Shown: positions 16,434-24,671 of the stretch, one piece after another
Numbering within the stretch: position 1 is the stretch's first letter
How the letters are laid out: the number at the start of each line of letters is the position of its first letter
Origin: Rhodothermaceae bacterium
Lineage (GTDB): Bacteria > Bacteroidota > Rhodothermia > Rhodothermales > JAHQVL01
Assembly (NCBI GenBank): GCA_019634345.1
Contig: JAHQVL010000178.1
Coordinates: forward strand, 1 to 53,223
Direction: 5' to 3'
Length of the DNA stretch: 53,223 nucleotides
Position numbers and translations under genes: made by a program
The notes under the pieces: model-generated
Seen by the model: only the letters and a program-made list of their open reading frames with translations
Told to the model about the DNA's origin: nothing
Databases searched by the model: none

Positions 16434-16994
16434 CTAATTATTTACTGGAGCCAATACGGCATTAATCTTAATATCTTGTACCTCATCTACTTTTACGACC
16501 AGTAGCTTTGGCGGCACTATATTATAATCCTTGATATTCAATTGCCACTCAGCCTGGATGTTGAGTCCTTCTGGAGTTACCTGCATTGTGCCGTCTACTT
16601 CAATCTTTCTAGTTACTCCATGGATTTTGAATTCACCGGCAACCTTAACTGGTTGTTTCGCTGGATTTGAGGCATCAAATTCAGTTTGAATATTACCAAA
16701 AAACTCGGCAAAGGGATACTCTTTGGTTTCGAGAGTGATAAGCATATCCTTGTCCCTTTTCTTATTTCCCGTCTTTAGGGTTGTCAAATCTATATAGAAG
16801 TCGACCGTATTTTCGACTAGATTGACTTGACCTATCAGGAAGTCCGATGAACCTGTAAATGTATGCAGAGGTACTTTTGATGTAAATTCTGCAGTTCCGC
16901 TCTCACCCATGAATGTCTGAGCAGCCAGGGGCGTATTGAGGAGAAACAGCAGAAATGCTGATATAATTATTCGAGTCATGATTGTTGTATTCAC
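16434..16994 (-). CDS. YceI family periplasmic protein
   Basis: A 186-residue exported protein with a signal peptide ending LAAQ. The body has the YceI lipocalin-like features: FTSKVPLHTFTGSSD, VDFYIDLTTLKTGNKKRD, ETKEYPFAEFFGN and FKIHGVTRKIEVDGTM. YceI proteins bind polyisoprenoids or similar lipids in the periplasm. An internal Met at 16979 is an equally good start. Gene order cytochrome-like lipoprotein, YceI, DUF5777 with gaps of 20 and 41 bases suggests co-transcription and a link to an isoprenoid quinone or redox process, which is inference. Confidence 0.88.
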   Translation of the reverse strand: MNTTIMTRIIISAFLLFLLNTPLAAQTFMGESGTAEFTSKVPLHTFTGSSDFLIGQVNLVENTVDFYIDLTTLKTGNKKRDKDMLITLETKEYPFAEFFGNIQTEFDASNPAKQPVKVAGEFKIHGVTRKIEVDGTMQVTPEGLNIQAEWQLNIKDYNIVPPKLLVVKVDEVQDIKINAVLAPVNN

Positions 16995-17014
16995 TATGTT
17001 TGATGGATGAGGGA

Positions 17015-17416
17015 TTAGTTATTGAGTGCACCTTCCTCAACCCATGTACTAATCGTCTCAATCTGAGTATTGGATAATGGGGGGCCACCATCAGGCATTC
17101 GGATTCCGAATTGGGGATTGGCCAGTATCTTATCGATCAGAGGACTACCAGCAACATCGCCTGGTATCACAAGAGCTTTATTATACGTTTCCGCAAAACT
17201 TGATATTGTTCTTTGGTAATTGGTTAGCTCTACTTGATTAACAGCTTCATTTATGTGGCATCCCGTTCCTCCACATGTGCTAACAAAAATGGGTAAAACA
17301 TCGTCTGCGAAACTGACCATCTCTACTTCAACAATTGTGGAATTGTCAATCACCTTGCTTTGGCATGCAGATAACATCGAGGCAGCCAAAAATGTAATGA
17401 AAATGTGTACTCTCAC
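17015..17416 (-). CDS. Cytochrome c-like lipoprotein with CX4CH heme motif
   Basis: The 133-residue product has a lipoprotein signal (MLSAC, Cys18) and a small cytochrome-like domain. The putative heme site is C48-GGTG-C53-H54, so the two Cys are four residues apart instead of two. IRMPDGGPPLS near residue 105 offers a Met ligand, and QIETISTWVEEGA is the usual last helix. CX4CH sites are seen in some Bacteroidota and Planctomycetes domains of this type. It is the first gene of the trio with YceI and DUF5777. A membrane-anchored periplasmic electron carrier is the likely role. Confidence 0.72.
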   Translation of the reverse strand: MRVHIFITFLAASMLSACQSKVIDNSTIVEVEMVSFADDVLPIFVSTCGGTGCHINEAVNQVELTNYQRTISSFAETYNKALVIPGDVAGSPLIDKILANPQFGIRMPDGGPPLSNTQIETISTWVEEGALNN

Positions 17417-17865
17417 GGAAAAATACGCGTTGTTAGTTAATATCAGTTATGCACAAAATAGCCAAAGTGACTGGAGGTTTCATTAAGTAGACTACTTATT
17501 CGGAGAAGCCAATCAACAATCTATATGCCAGGAATTCTAGAAGTCACGTTAACTCTTTGTTTTCTATAAAAGCACATAGATAATTGCTCTCATTCAAGGT
17601 ACTCAGAAAGATATTAATGACAAACGGTGTCCTGGTAGGCGCTTCTGATTGTAGTATACACGAGACACTCACTATACGTAGCGGTCAAACCAAAATTATT
17701 CTTTGAAGCTCAATTGCCAAGAAATTTCTTTTATTTCCATCAAAATAAAGGACATGAACCCTTTTTTGGTAACATATTGAAAGGATGAGCGTACGGAAAA
17801 CCGTCACAGGACCCACCCTGGTACCTTTTAAACTAAACAAACCACACAAAAGGAGGAATATATTG
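17417..17865. other. Divergent intergenic region
   Basis: This 449-base AT-rich region lies between the minus-strand cytochrome trio and the plus-strand DUF2911 gene and must hold promoters for both. I see no RNA gene and no credible protein gene. The upstream 81 bases of the frame at 17785 are not believed to be coding, because a strong AGGAGG ribosome binding site stands just before the ATG at 17866. Confidence 0.55.
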
Positions 17866-18447
17866 ATGCGATTGAACCTAACAGTACTCTTGTTCGCAGC
17901 AATAGCAGTCGTTGGTTTAGACACTGCATGCGCCCAAGACAGAGCAAAATCACCACGAGGTGAAGCAGCTACTCAAATTGGAAATGCCTGGATTACTGTT
18001 GATTACAGCCGTCCAATTCTTCGTGGACGCCAAGGCATTTTTGGATCTGGAGAAAACTATGGGGCCAAATTAAACGCTGGCGCTCCTGTATGGCGAGTAG
18101 GGGCAAATAAATCTACTCGATTTAATACAGAAGCGGATCTGATGTTTGGAGACCAAAAGCTTCCTGCAGGTGAGTACAGCATGTTTATTGAGCTGAAGCC
18201 TGGACAATGGACGCTTATTTTCTCGAACCATGCAGCCAAAGAAAGCGGACGTGGATCTGGGGATGGGCTATGGGGATCGTATAACTACACGGCTGACAAA
18301 GACGTCATTCGTGTACCTATGGGCGTCGATGCATTAGAAGCATCAGTCGACCAGTTCACAATCAGCTTCATGGATGTGTCTTCTTCAGGCGGCACACTTG
18401 CAGTGATTTGGGATAACGTAATTGGAGCTACCAATTTCTCACTCTAG
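17866..18447 (+). CDS. DUF2911 family secreted protein
   Basis: The 193-residue product starts at ATG 17866, chosen because AAAGGAGGA lies nine bases upstream; the longer frame from 17785 lacks such a site. A signal peptide ends at ACAQ. The mature domain has DUF2911 hallmarks: SPRGEAATQIGNAWITVDYS, RPILRGRQGIFG, GAPVWRVGANKSTRFNT, LPAGEYSMFIE and FMDVSSSGGTLAVIWDN. The family is widespread in Bacteroidota and exported; its function is unknown. A strong terminator follows the stop by 28 bases, so it is probably a single-gene unit. Confidence 0.9.
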   Translation: MRLNLTVLLFAAIAVVGLDTACAQDRAKSPRGEAATQIGNAWITVDYSRPILRGRQGIFGSGENYGAKLNAGAPVWRVGANKSTRFNTEADLMFGDQKLPAGEYSMFIELKPGQWTLIFSNHAAKESGRGSGDGLWGSYNYTADKDVIRVPMGVDALEASVDQFTISFMDVSSSGGTLAVIWDNVIGATNFSL

Positions 18448-18475
18448 TGAGTTGCTCCTTTATTATGTTTTTGAG

Positions 18476-18507
18476 AGCCAGCAGTACGATGTGCTGCTGG
18501 CTTTTTC
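18476..18507 (+). terminator. Intrinsic terminator after the DUF2911 gene
   Basis: A perfect 9-bp stem AGCCAGCAG (18476-18484) / CTGCTGGCT (18494-18502) with a 9-base loop is followed by TTTTTC. It is a textbook rho-independent terminator for the plus strand. No T-run follows on the minus strand, so it serves mainly the DUF2911 gene. Confidence 0.9.
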
Positions 18508-18510
18508 TAT

Positions 18511-18699
18511 TTACTTACTTGCGCAATGAGAAGAGCGCCTTCCACAACCCCCTTTACGTGTTGCGAAAAACAGGGCAAGTCCAAAGAATATCCATGGGAA
18601 TGAGCCATCAAAGACCCCATTCAAAGAAAAGGACCATGGAGATAAAACATATATAAGCCCTACAAGGGCTACAAGCATTGCTATACGTGATGCGTTCAT
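18511..18699 (-). CDS. Small two-helix membrane protein
   Basis: A 62-residue frame starting MNASRIAMLVALVGLIYVLS, a first membrane helix, then a short loop and a second helix WIFFGLALFFA ending in a basic, Cys-containing tail. The IYVLSP segment recalls small membrane proteins such as DUF1232-like ones, but it is too short for a firm match. It converges with the DUF2911 gene, with the terminator between them. The clean two-helix, positive-inside layout is the main reason to believe it; chance cannot be excluded. Confidence 0.4.
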   Translation of the reverse strand: MNASRIAMLVALVGLIYVLSPWSFSLNGVFDGSFPWIFFGLALFFATRKGGCGRRSSHCASK

Positions 18700-18870
18700 G
18701 TCTCTAGTTCAAATATGTGTCTTGCTCCTTACGCCTACGTGCTTTTTCCTCGCATTGTTACACCTCATTGTCGATTCAATTCAAAAGACGTCACCTGCCA
18801 CTGAGGAACTTACAGGAGTAGAGAAGTTCCAACCAAAAGAGTGTGCTTTACCAATCAGTTGAATTCATTT

Positions 18871-20190
18871 ATGATCGCCGAACAGACTGTATCTCACCAG
18901 ACATCTACCTCCAGTGTGAAGGAAAAACAAGAGAAATACATCTTTCCGTGCGTCCGGACGCTCTATAGCGAACCCCTCGTCCTCACAGAAGCTAGAGGAT
19001 CTAGGGTTGTTGATAAAGAAGGAAAGACCTATTTGGATATGTTTGCCGGCATTCTTTCTACTTCACTGGGGCATTGCCATCCCAGCGTGAATGAAGCGGT
19101 ACATAAGCAGATAGACACTCTAGGGCACACTTCGTCACTCTATATTACAGAAAACCAGATTGAAGCAGCAGAGAAGTTGGCTCGTATCGCTCCGGGCGCT
19201 CTTTCAAGCTCTATGTTTCTTAATAGCGGCTCTGAAGCCATCGATGCCGCAATTCGACTTGCTAAACTCTACACTGGCAGAGATGAAGTCATAGCACTTC
19301 GCCACGGTTATTCAGGCAACAGCACACTAGCTACTCATCTAACCGGGCACTCGGCCTGGCGAACGGGGCATACCAGCCTTGCTGGGATAACGCATGCATT
19401 GGCCCCCTATCCATACAGAAGCCCTTTTGGTGATGATCCAGAAGTGAATGCAGACAAATTTGCACAAGACTTGGAAGACGTGATCCTGACTACAACCAGC
19501 GGGCGTCCTGCGGCATTCCTCGCAGAGACCATTCAAGGTGTTGGTGGATTCATTGTCCCGCCACCGGGATACTTCCAAAAAGCAGCAGCTATTATTCGAA
19601 AATATGGGGGTATCTTTATTTGCGATGAGGTTCAAGCAGGCTTTGGAAGAACAGGTACTCACTGGTTTGGCATCGAGCATTGGGACGTTGAGCCGGACAT
19701 CATGGTAATGGCCAAAGGCATTGCGAATGGGTACCCTGTTGGCGCCCTCATTTCCCGACCTGAGATTTCAGCCGCCTGGGAGAGAAAAACGATTTCTACC
19801 TTTGGCGGGAATCCCATTTGCATGGCAGCAACATCAGCTACACTCGATATCATGGTTCAAGAAGCTGTACCAGACCGCGCGGAAGCAAGAGGTCAACAAC
19901 TCCGCACCGGACTTGATGCGCTCGCAAATCAATTTGATTGGATAGGCGAAATAAGAGGCATGGGACTCATGCAGGCTATCGAAATTGTAAAAGATCGCTC
20001 AACAAAAGAACCGGATCCTCAAACTACCAAAATGTTCTTAGAGGCAGCACGAAAAGAGGGCGTGCTTATCGGTGTTGGGGGGCTCTACGGACAAGTTATT
20101 CGTATTGGTCCTTCCTTGCTTATCAGCGAGCAAGAACTGGATGAAGCCCTATTGGGATTAAAAAAGGCTGCTTCATCCATCAAAAAATAA
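18871..20190 (+). CDS. Class III PLP-dependent aminotransferase (AGXT2-like)
   Basis: About 439 residues from ATG 18871; a GTG at 18841 would add ten residues, and neither site has a convincing ribosome binding site. The class III fold is clear: LDMFAGILSTSLGHCHPSVN near the N-terminus, LNSGSEAIDAAIRLAKLYTG, the cofactor-binding ICDEVQAGFGRTG, and the PLP Lys in MVMAKGIANGYPVGA (K282 from this start). STFGGNPICMAATSATL follows. Sequence style fits the alanine-glyoxylate / beta-alanine-pyruvate group rather than biosynthetic ArgD, although acetylornithine aminotransferase cannot be fully excluded and a GNAT of arginine type lies 3.5 kb away. Cytoplasmic. Confidence 0.9.
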   Translation: MIAEQTVSHQTSTSSVKEKQEKYIFPCVRTLYSEPLVLTEARGSRVVDKEGKTYLDMFAGILSTSLGHCHPSVNEAVHKQIDTLGHTSSLYITENQIEAAEKLARIAPGALSSSMFLNSGSEAIDAAIRLAKLYTGRDEVIALRHGYSGNSTLATHLTGHSAWRTGHTSLAGITHALAPYPYRSPFGDDPEVNADKFAQDLEDVILTTTSGRPAAFLAETIQGVGGFIVPPPGYFQKAAAIIRKYGGIFICDEVQAGFGRTGTHWFGIEHWDVEPDIMVMAKGIANGYPVGALISRPEISAAWERKTISTFGGNPICMAATSATLDIMVQEAVPDRAEARGQQLRTGLDALANQFDWIGEIRGMGLMQAIEIVKDRSTKEPDPQTTKMFLEAARKEGVLIGVGGLYGQVIRIGPSLLISEQELDEALLGLKKAASSIKK

Positions 20191-20413
20191 AACATATCTG
20201 TGCCCCGTCAGTTGAAAAAGAGTTAAGACTTGCACAATTTCTTGAACTAGTCCTGAGAGATGGATATAATGCAAGTAAACTTTTTGCACTGTCATGCAAA
20301 CCAACGCGTAATCTACCTTTCTATTTAAACATATTCACTGTTCGCTTACCTGAGAGTTTCATCATTTTGAACAGCAAAGCTCTTCTGAGTCTCTATGAAC
20401 CTGCTCAAGCGAT

Positions 20414-23044
20414 ATGAAAATCGCTCGTAAACAAAAATCCTCCCGACCGTATTCGAACGCCGTTGCCGAGCGTTCAGGGGTTCCCTATGTTCCTCAACGA
20501 GCATGGGCGGATAATGTGGTGGATGACTCTGGGTACCATTCTATTCATGCATCTCAACTCCCCCCGGTTAATTCTAAGGCGAAACCCGAGCAGTACAAGA
20601 TTGGCGACACTATAGGAGGCCGTTATAATATACTCGACATCCATCGAGGCTCAATGGGTGTCATTTATGCCACGTACGACAAAGTAGAAAAACTTCCCCG
20701 TGCCTTAAAGACACTCCAAAAACGGTTTGCGCATATCAAAGAAATGCAGCAGATGTTTATTGAGGAAGCGTCTGTTTGGGTGCGTATTGAAAAACATCCT
20801 TTTATCGTAAGAGCCTACCTGGTCGATATCTTTAATGGCCAACCCTTCGTTATCACCGAATACATCCGTGGTCAAGAAGGATTAGGAAACGACCTGCGAT
20901 CCTGGTTAGGAAAGCCTTTTATGACTCAAGAAGTCGCAATAGAATTGGCTTTACAAATTGCACAGGCCCTTCAACATGCTACCCGTAAGGTAAGCGGGCT
21001 TGTTCATCGAGATCTTAAGCCCGGAAACGTACTTATTGACGATCGCAGGAGAGCTCACGTAGCGGACTTCGGGTTGGTCTATGCCAATGATTCTCGTAGC
21101 GGCACTCCCGCTTATATGGCTCCTGAGCAGTGGCTCCGAAAATCAATAACGATGCAAACCGATATCTATGCATATGGGTGCATCCTTTATGAGATGATAA
21201 CGGGGCATCGATTGTTCAGAGCACAGACCATCGACGATTGGCAACGTGTTCACCTGAAAGAGCAGCCCGTTTCACTGGCAGAACTTAACCCGGTTGTAGA
21301 CTCGAGTCTTGAAGACTTTGTCATGCGATGCCTGGCTAAGAATCCGAAAAAGCGCCCCCTCAATTGGGACCAGGTTGTCGATGAATGTGCCGATTGGTAT
21401 CGGCATCTTACAGGGCAGAACCCTCGCCTCGACTTCAGTAATTATGACATGAAGGGCGGAGAGTTGATCAATGCGAGTTATTCGCTGACTCAACTCGGGA
21501 AGTATGATGAAGTCTTGGAGGTTTGTGACAGAGCGCTCGCAATTAATCCCAATAATGCCACAGCGCTCTACAACAAAGGTATTGCTCTTGGAAAAGTAGG
21601 CCGATTTGAACAATCGGTAGCTGCTTACGAGCGCATTCTCGCCCTCGACCCTTCTGACGCAGGCGCGTTGTATCACAAAGGGAATGCCTTGATGTCTTTG
21701 GGAAGGTACGCTGAAGCCATCCTTGCCTACAATCAGACAATCAGTGTAAGTCAGAACGATGCGGCTGTCTGGTATAATAAAGCGCTCGCGTTGAATCACC
21801 TTCAACGGTACGACGACGCCCTAGAGGCCTGTGAACATGCACTACAACTGGATCCGGATAATGCAGCAGCCTGGCTAAATAAAGGCAATGCATTAATTGC
21901 TCTTAATCGACTTGAAGAAGCTGTTGAGTCGTATCAGCATGCTCTCTTTCTTGATCCTAAAGATGTAGACGCCTGGTACAATCACGGCAATGCGTTAATG
22001 ACCATGGGCATGTATGAAGATGCCCTTGCTGCGTTTAACAAAGTACTTATAATGTCTCCAGACGATCCTGGAGCTCTTAACTATAAGGGTATCGCGCTGA
22101 AAAACTTGGGGCGCCCTGTTGAAGCTGTAGTTGCTTACGAAAAAGCGATTGAACTGGACCCCAACGACCCTGGTACCTGGAATAACAAAGGGAACGCCCT
22201 GCTCGAATTAGGCAAAACGAATGAAGCCATGGCCGCTTTTGTTCGTGCCCTTGTTCTAAATCCTGAAGACTATGGAGCCTGGTACAACAAAGGGGTTGCA
22301 CTAGCGCAAGCGGGCCGGTACAAGCAGGCCCTCGAAGCCTATGATCGAGCACTTACACTAAACCCGCAAGCGGCCCAAGTCTGGTATAATAAAGGCCTCG
22401 CCCTGATCAAACTGGGTAAATACGAAGAAGCGATTAAAGCCAATGACCGCGTGATTCGTTTGGATCCGCTTCATGTTGATGCATGGTATAACAATGGCAT
22501 TGCTCTCAATAGCCTATCTCGCTACAAGGATGCTGTGGCTGCCTATGACCGGGCGTTGTCTATGGATCCGTATTACGCTGATGCCTGGTACAATAAAGGG
22601 AATGCACTTACCAACCTGGCCATGCTCACTGAAGCGCTCGACGCTTACAATAAAGCGCTATCTTTGAATGAGGATGACTTAGAGGCAGCATACAACAAAG
22701 GCATTACTCTGGGTAAGCTGGGAAGGCACTCAGAAGCAATACAATCGTACGACCAGGTTTTGTATCACAATGAGGATGATGCAGATGCCTGGTTCAACAA
22801 GGGCATCTCGCTGGATCAAGTCAAACAATATCGTGATGCTGTTGTAGCATTTGATCGGGTCCTGTCTATACGACCAGAAAGCGCCGTGGCCTGGGGTAAA
22901 ATGAGTGGGGTATATATCAGGCTCAAGCAATTCCAACAGGCAGTTCAGGCTAGTGATCAAGCGCTTTCAATTAACCCCCGTCAACCTGACGCGCTTCGAA
23001 ACAAAGGGATTGCCCTGAATTACCTGCGCCGGGGAATACGCTAA
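20414..23044 (+). CDS. Eukaryotic-type Ser/Thr protein kinase with about 15 TPR repeats
   Basis: An 876-residue protein. Residues about 60-335 are a protein kinase domain: loop IHRGSMGVIY, where the first Gly of the usual pattern is His, then Lys99 in RALKTLQ, catalytic HRD at 198-200 in HRDLKPGNVLID, metal-binding DFG at 218-220, and the activation segment ending APEQW. Key residues are present, so it should phosphorylate proteins. From about residue 350 to the end are some 15 tetratricopeptide repeats of 34 residues (typical unit DAWYNKGNALTNLAML), a protein-protein scaffold. No transmembrane helix is seen, so it is cytoplasmic. Kinases of this type are often linked to ECF sigma factors of the TIGR02999 group, one of which lies 3.6 kb downstream. 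Confidence 0.92.
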   Translation: MKIARKQKSSRPYSNAVAERSGVPYVPQRAWADNVVDDSGYHSIHASQLPPVNSKAKPEQYKIGDTIGGRYNILDIHRGSMGVIYATYDKVEKLPRALKTLQKRFAHIKEMQQMFIEEASVWVRIEKHPFIVRAYLVDIFNGQPFVITEYIRGQEGLGNDLRSWLGKPFMTQEVAIELALQIAQALQHATRKVSGLVHRDLKPGNVLIDDRRRAHVADFGLVYANDSRSGTPAYMAPEQWLRKSITMQTDIYAYGCILYEMITGHRLFRAQTIDDWQRVHLKEQPVSLAELNPVVDSSLEDFVMRCLAKNPKKRPLNWDQVVDECADWYRHLTGQNPRLDFSNYDMKGGELINASYSLTQLGKYDEVLEVCDRALAINPNNATALYNKGIALGKVGRFEQSVAAYERILALDPSDAGALYHKGNALMSLGRYAEAILAYNQTISVSQNDAAVWYNKALALNHLQRYDDALEACEHALQLDPDNAAAWLNKGNALIALNRLEEAVESYQHALFLDPKDVDAWYNHGNALMTMGMYEDALAAFNKVLIMSPDDPGALNYKGIALKNLGRPVEAVVAYEKAIELDPNDPGTWNNKGNALLELGKTNEAMAAFVRALVLNPEDYGAWYNKGVALAQAGRYKQALEAYDRALTLNPQAAQVWYNKGLALIKLGKYEEAIKANDRVIRLDPLHVDAWYNNGIALNSLSRYKDAVAAYDRALSMDPYYADAWYNKGNALTNLAMLTEALDAYNKALSLNEDDLEAAYNKGITLGKLGRHSEAIQSYDQVLYHNEDDADAWFNKGISLDQVKQYRDAVVAFDRVLSIRPESAVAWGKMSGVYIRLKQFQQAVQASDQALSINPRQPDALRNKGIALNYLRRGIR

Positions 23045-23149
23045 TCTATACCTCTTCCCTTCTATCATTTAGAGTCGGTCAGCTTCTTTACCTTCAACAA
23101 GAGAAATGGTAGATTGACGGTGCTCCCTATCACTCGTTCATTCTATTTG

Positions 23150-24121
23150 ATGCGCACCCTCTCCTTCTTTTTCGTTTTATTGGTTCTCATTACTGGCTGC
23201 CAGCCCTCTGACTCTACAACGGGTACCCAGTACCCATCGCGTCCAATCACGTATCTTGTCCCCTGGAATCCAGGCGGCGGTACAGATACTATTTCCAGAA
23301 CCCTTGCTGCGGTTCTGCAAGAAGAGCTAGGAGCTTCTATTAATGTAGTTAATAGATCGGGTGGTGGTGGGGTTGTTGGCCACCTTGCCTTATCAAGCGC
23401 TCGGCCGGATGGATACACATTGGGCGCCATAACAGGGGAAATCACGATGATGCATTGGCAAGGCCTTACACCACTAAGACATACAGATTTTACTCCGCTT
23501 GCACTACTGTCACATAACCCTGGTGCGATTACAGTACGAGCCGATGCACCATGGAACAACCTGGATGAATTACTTGCCGAAATCCGATCAAACCCGGGAG
23601 ATTTACTCGCATCAGGTACATCAAAAGGAGGTATATGGGATTTAGCTCGGATTGGCTTCCTTGATGCAGCCGGACTACCAGAATCGTCCCTACCATGGGT
23701 TCCTAGCCAGGGCGCTGCCCCAGCCCTTCAAGAACTCCTCGCAAACGGGGTTCACGTTGTAACGGCAGCTTTAGCTGAAACAGATGCCCTCTTAAAAGCC
23801 GGTGAAGTTAAGGTTCTTGCTGTCATGGCCGATAATCGACTCGAGGCGTACCCTGACATCCCTACTCTAAAAGAACAAGGGATCGACTGGGCCATCGGCG
23901 GTTGGGTAACTATTGGAGCACCTGCAGACCTTCCTCCCGAGGTTGCAAAGACACTGACCGATGCTATTCTCAAGGTAACACAAGATTCCGCTTATACGAC
24001 CCCCCTGAAGAAAGCTGGATTTAATCTGACAACGACCTCTGGTGATGCATTGAATACCTTCTTCCAAAATGAAGATGAGACCAATGGAAAATTACTCGAA
24101 ATGGCAGGCGTAACCCAATAA
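23150..24121 (+). CDS. tctC: Tripartite tricarboxylate transporter substrate-binding protein (TctC-like lipoprotein)
   Basis: About 323 residues from ATG 23150, chosen because it puts the lipoprotein signal (LVLITGC) directly at the N-terminus; upstream TTG and GTG starts would add 10-12 residues. The TctC fold shows in SRPITYLVPWNPGGGTD, VVNRSGGGGVVGHLAL and ARPDGYTLG. Later motifs are SGTSKGGIWDLARIG, LPWVPSQGAAPALQELL and AYPDIPTLKEQGIDW. It binds a carboxylate in the periplasm and delivers it to TctAB. Being a lipoprotein rather than a soluble protein is a variation. It begins a three-gene operon. Confidence 0.9.
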   Translation: MRTLSFFFVLLVLITGCQPSDSTTGTQYPSRPITYLVPWNPGGGTDTISRTLAAVLQEELGASINVVNRSGGGGVVGHLALSSARPDGYTLGAITGEITMMHWQGLTPLRHTDFTPLALLSHNPGAITVRADAPWNNLDELLAEIRSNPGDLLASGTSKGGIWDLARIGFLDAAGLPESSLPWVPSQGAAPALQELLANGVHVVTAALAETDALLKAGEVKVLAVMADNRLEAYPDIPTLKEQGIDWAIGGWVTIGAPADLPPEVAKTLTDAILKVTQDSAYTTPLKKAGFNLTTTSGDALNTFFQNEDETNGKLLEMAGVTQ

Positions 24122-24128
24122 TGACACT

Positions 24129-24575
24129 ATGCTAAAACGGTTGTTCATACGCGATGTCCTTTCCGGCTCACTGTTGATTGTGCTCAGTCTATTACTATGG
24201 GTTCGAACCTTGTCTTTTCCTGAACTTGAAAACGGCTATCCCGGCCCCGCCCTCTTCCCTCAACTTATTGCCTTCTGCCTCGGCATACTGGGGGCATACC
24301 TGGTTGTACGGTCGGTGGCCTCAAAAAACACCCTCTCACCCAGTTCTCGTCCATCATCAAAAGGAAGGGTATTACGCTTGTTCACCGGGATTATACTGGT
24401 GGCAACCTATCCCCTTTTTGTACATCACATTCATTTTATCCCAATAATGGCCGGGCTCATCTTTTTCTTTGGGATAATTTTGAATAACAAACCATGGAAA
24501 GCAATGCTTACGGCCGTTTTGAGCGCAGGGTTAATTTATGCCCTCTTCACTCAACTCCTGGGTGTCCCCCTTTAA
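24129..24575 (+). CDS. tctB: Tripartite tricarboxylate transporter small membrane subunit (TctB-like)
   Basis: The 148-residue protein has four predicted membrane helices, the size and layout of TctB. ELENGYPGPALFPQLIAFCL after the first helix is the characteristic PxxxP-G family segment. It begins seven bases after the TctC stop and lies before TctA, the usual operon order. It forms the membrane part of the Na+-driven carboxylate importer with TctA. Confidence 0.88.
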   Translation: MLKRLFIRDVLSGSLLIVLSLLLWVRTLSFPELENGYPGPALFPQLIAFCLGILGAYLVVRSVASKNTLSPSSRPSSKGRVLRLFTGIILVATYPLFVHHIHFIPIMAGLIFFFGIILNNKPWKAMLTAVLSAGLIYALFTQLLGVPL

Positions 24576-24671
24576 TTGAGCAGTTACGGGTTTCGTGTTG
24601 CAGTTGGGCAGAACGACTACTACTTTGCACGTTCTGACCAATACCTACTGAACGTATACCCGTCGCCGCGC

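Noticed and set aside
21450..23035. Possible tandem DNA repeats
   Set aside because: The periodicity of about 102 bases is explained by the 34-residue TPR units of the kinase.
24195..24215. tRNA T-loop-like GGGTTCGAACC
   Set aside because: It is inside the tctB coding sequence, and no acceptor or anticodon stem is nearby.
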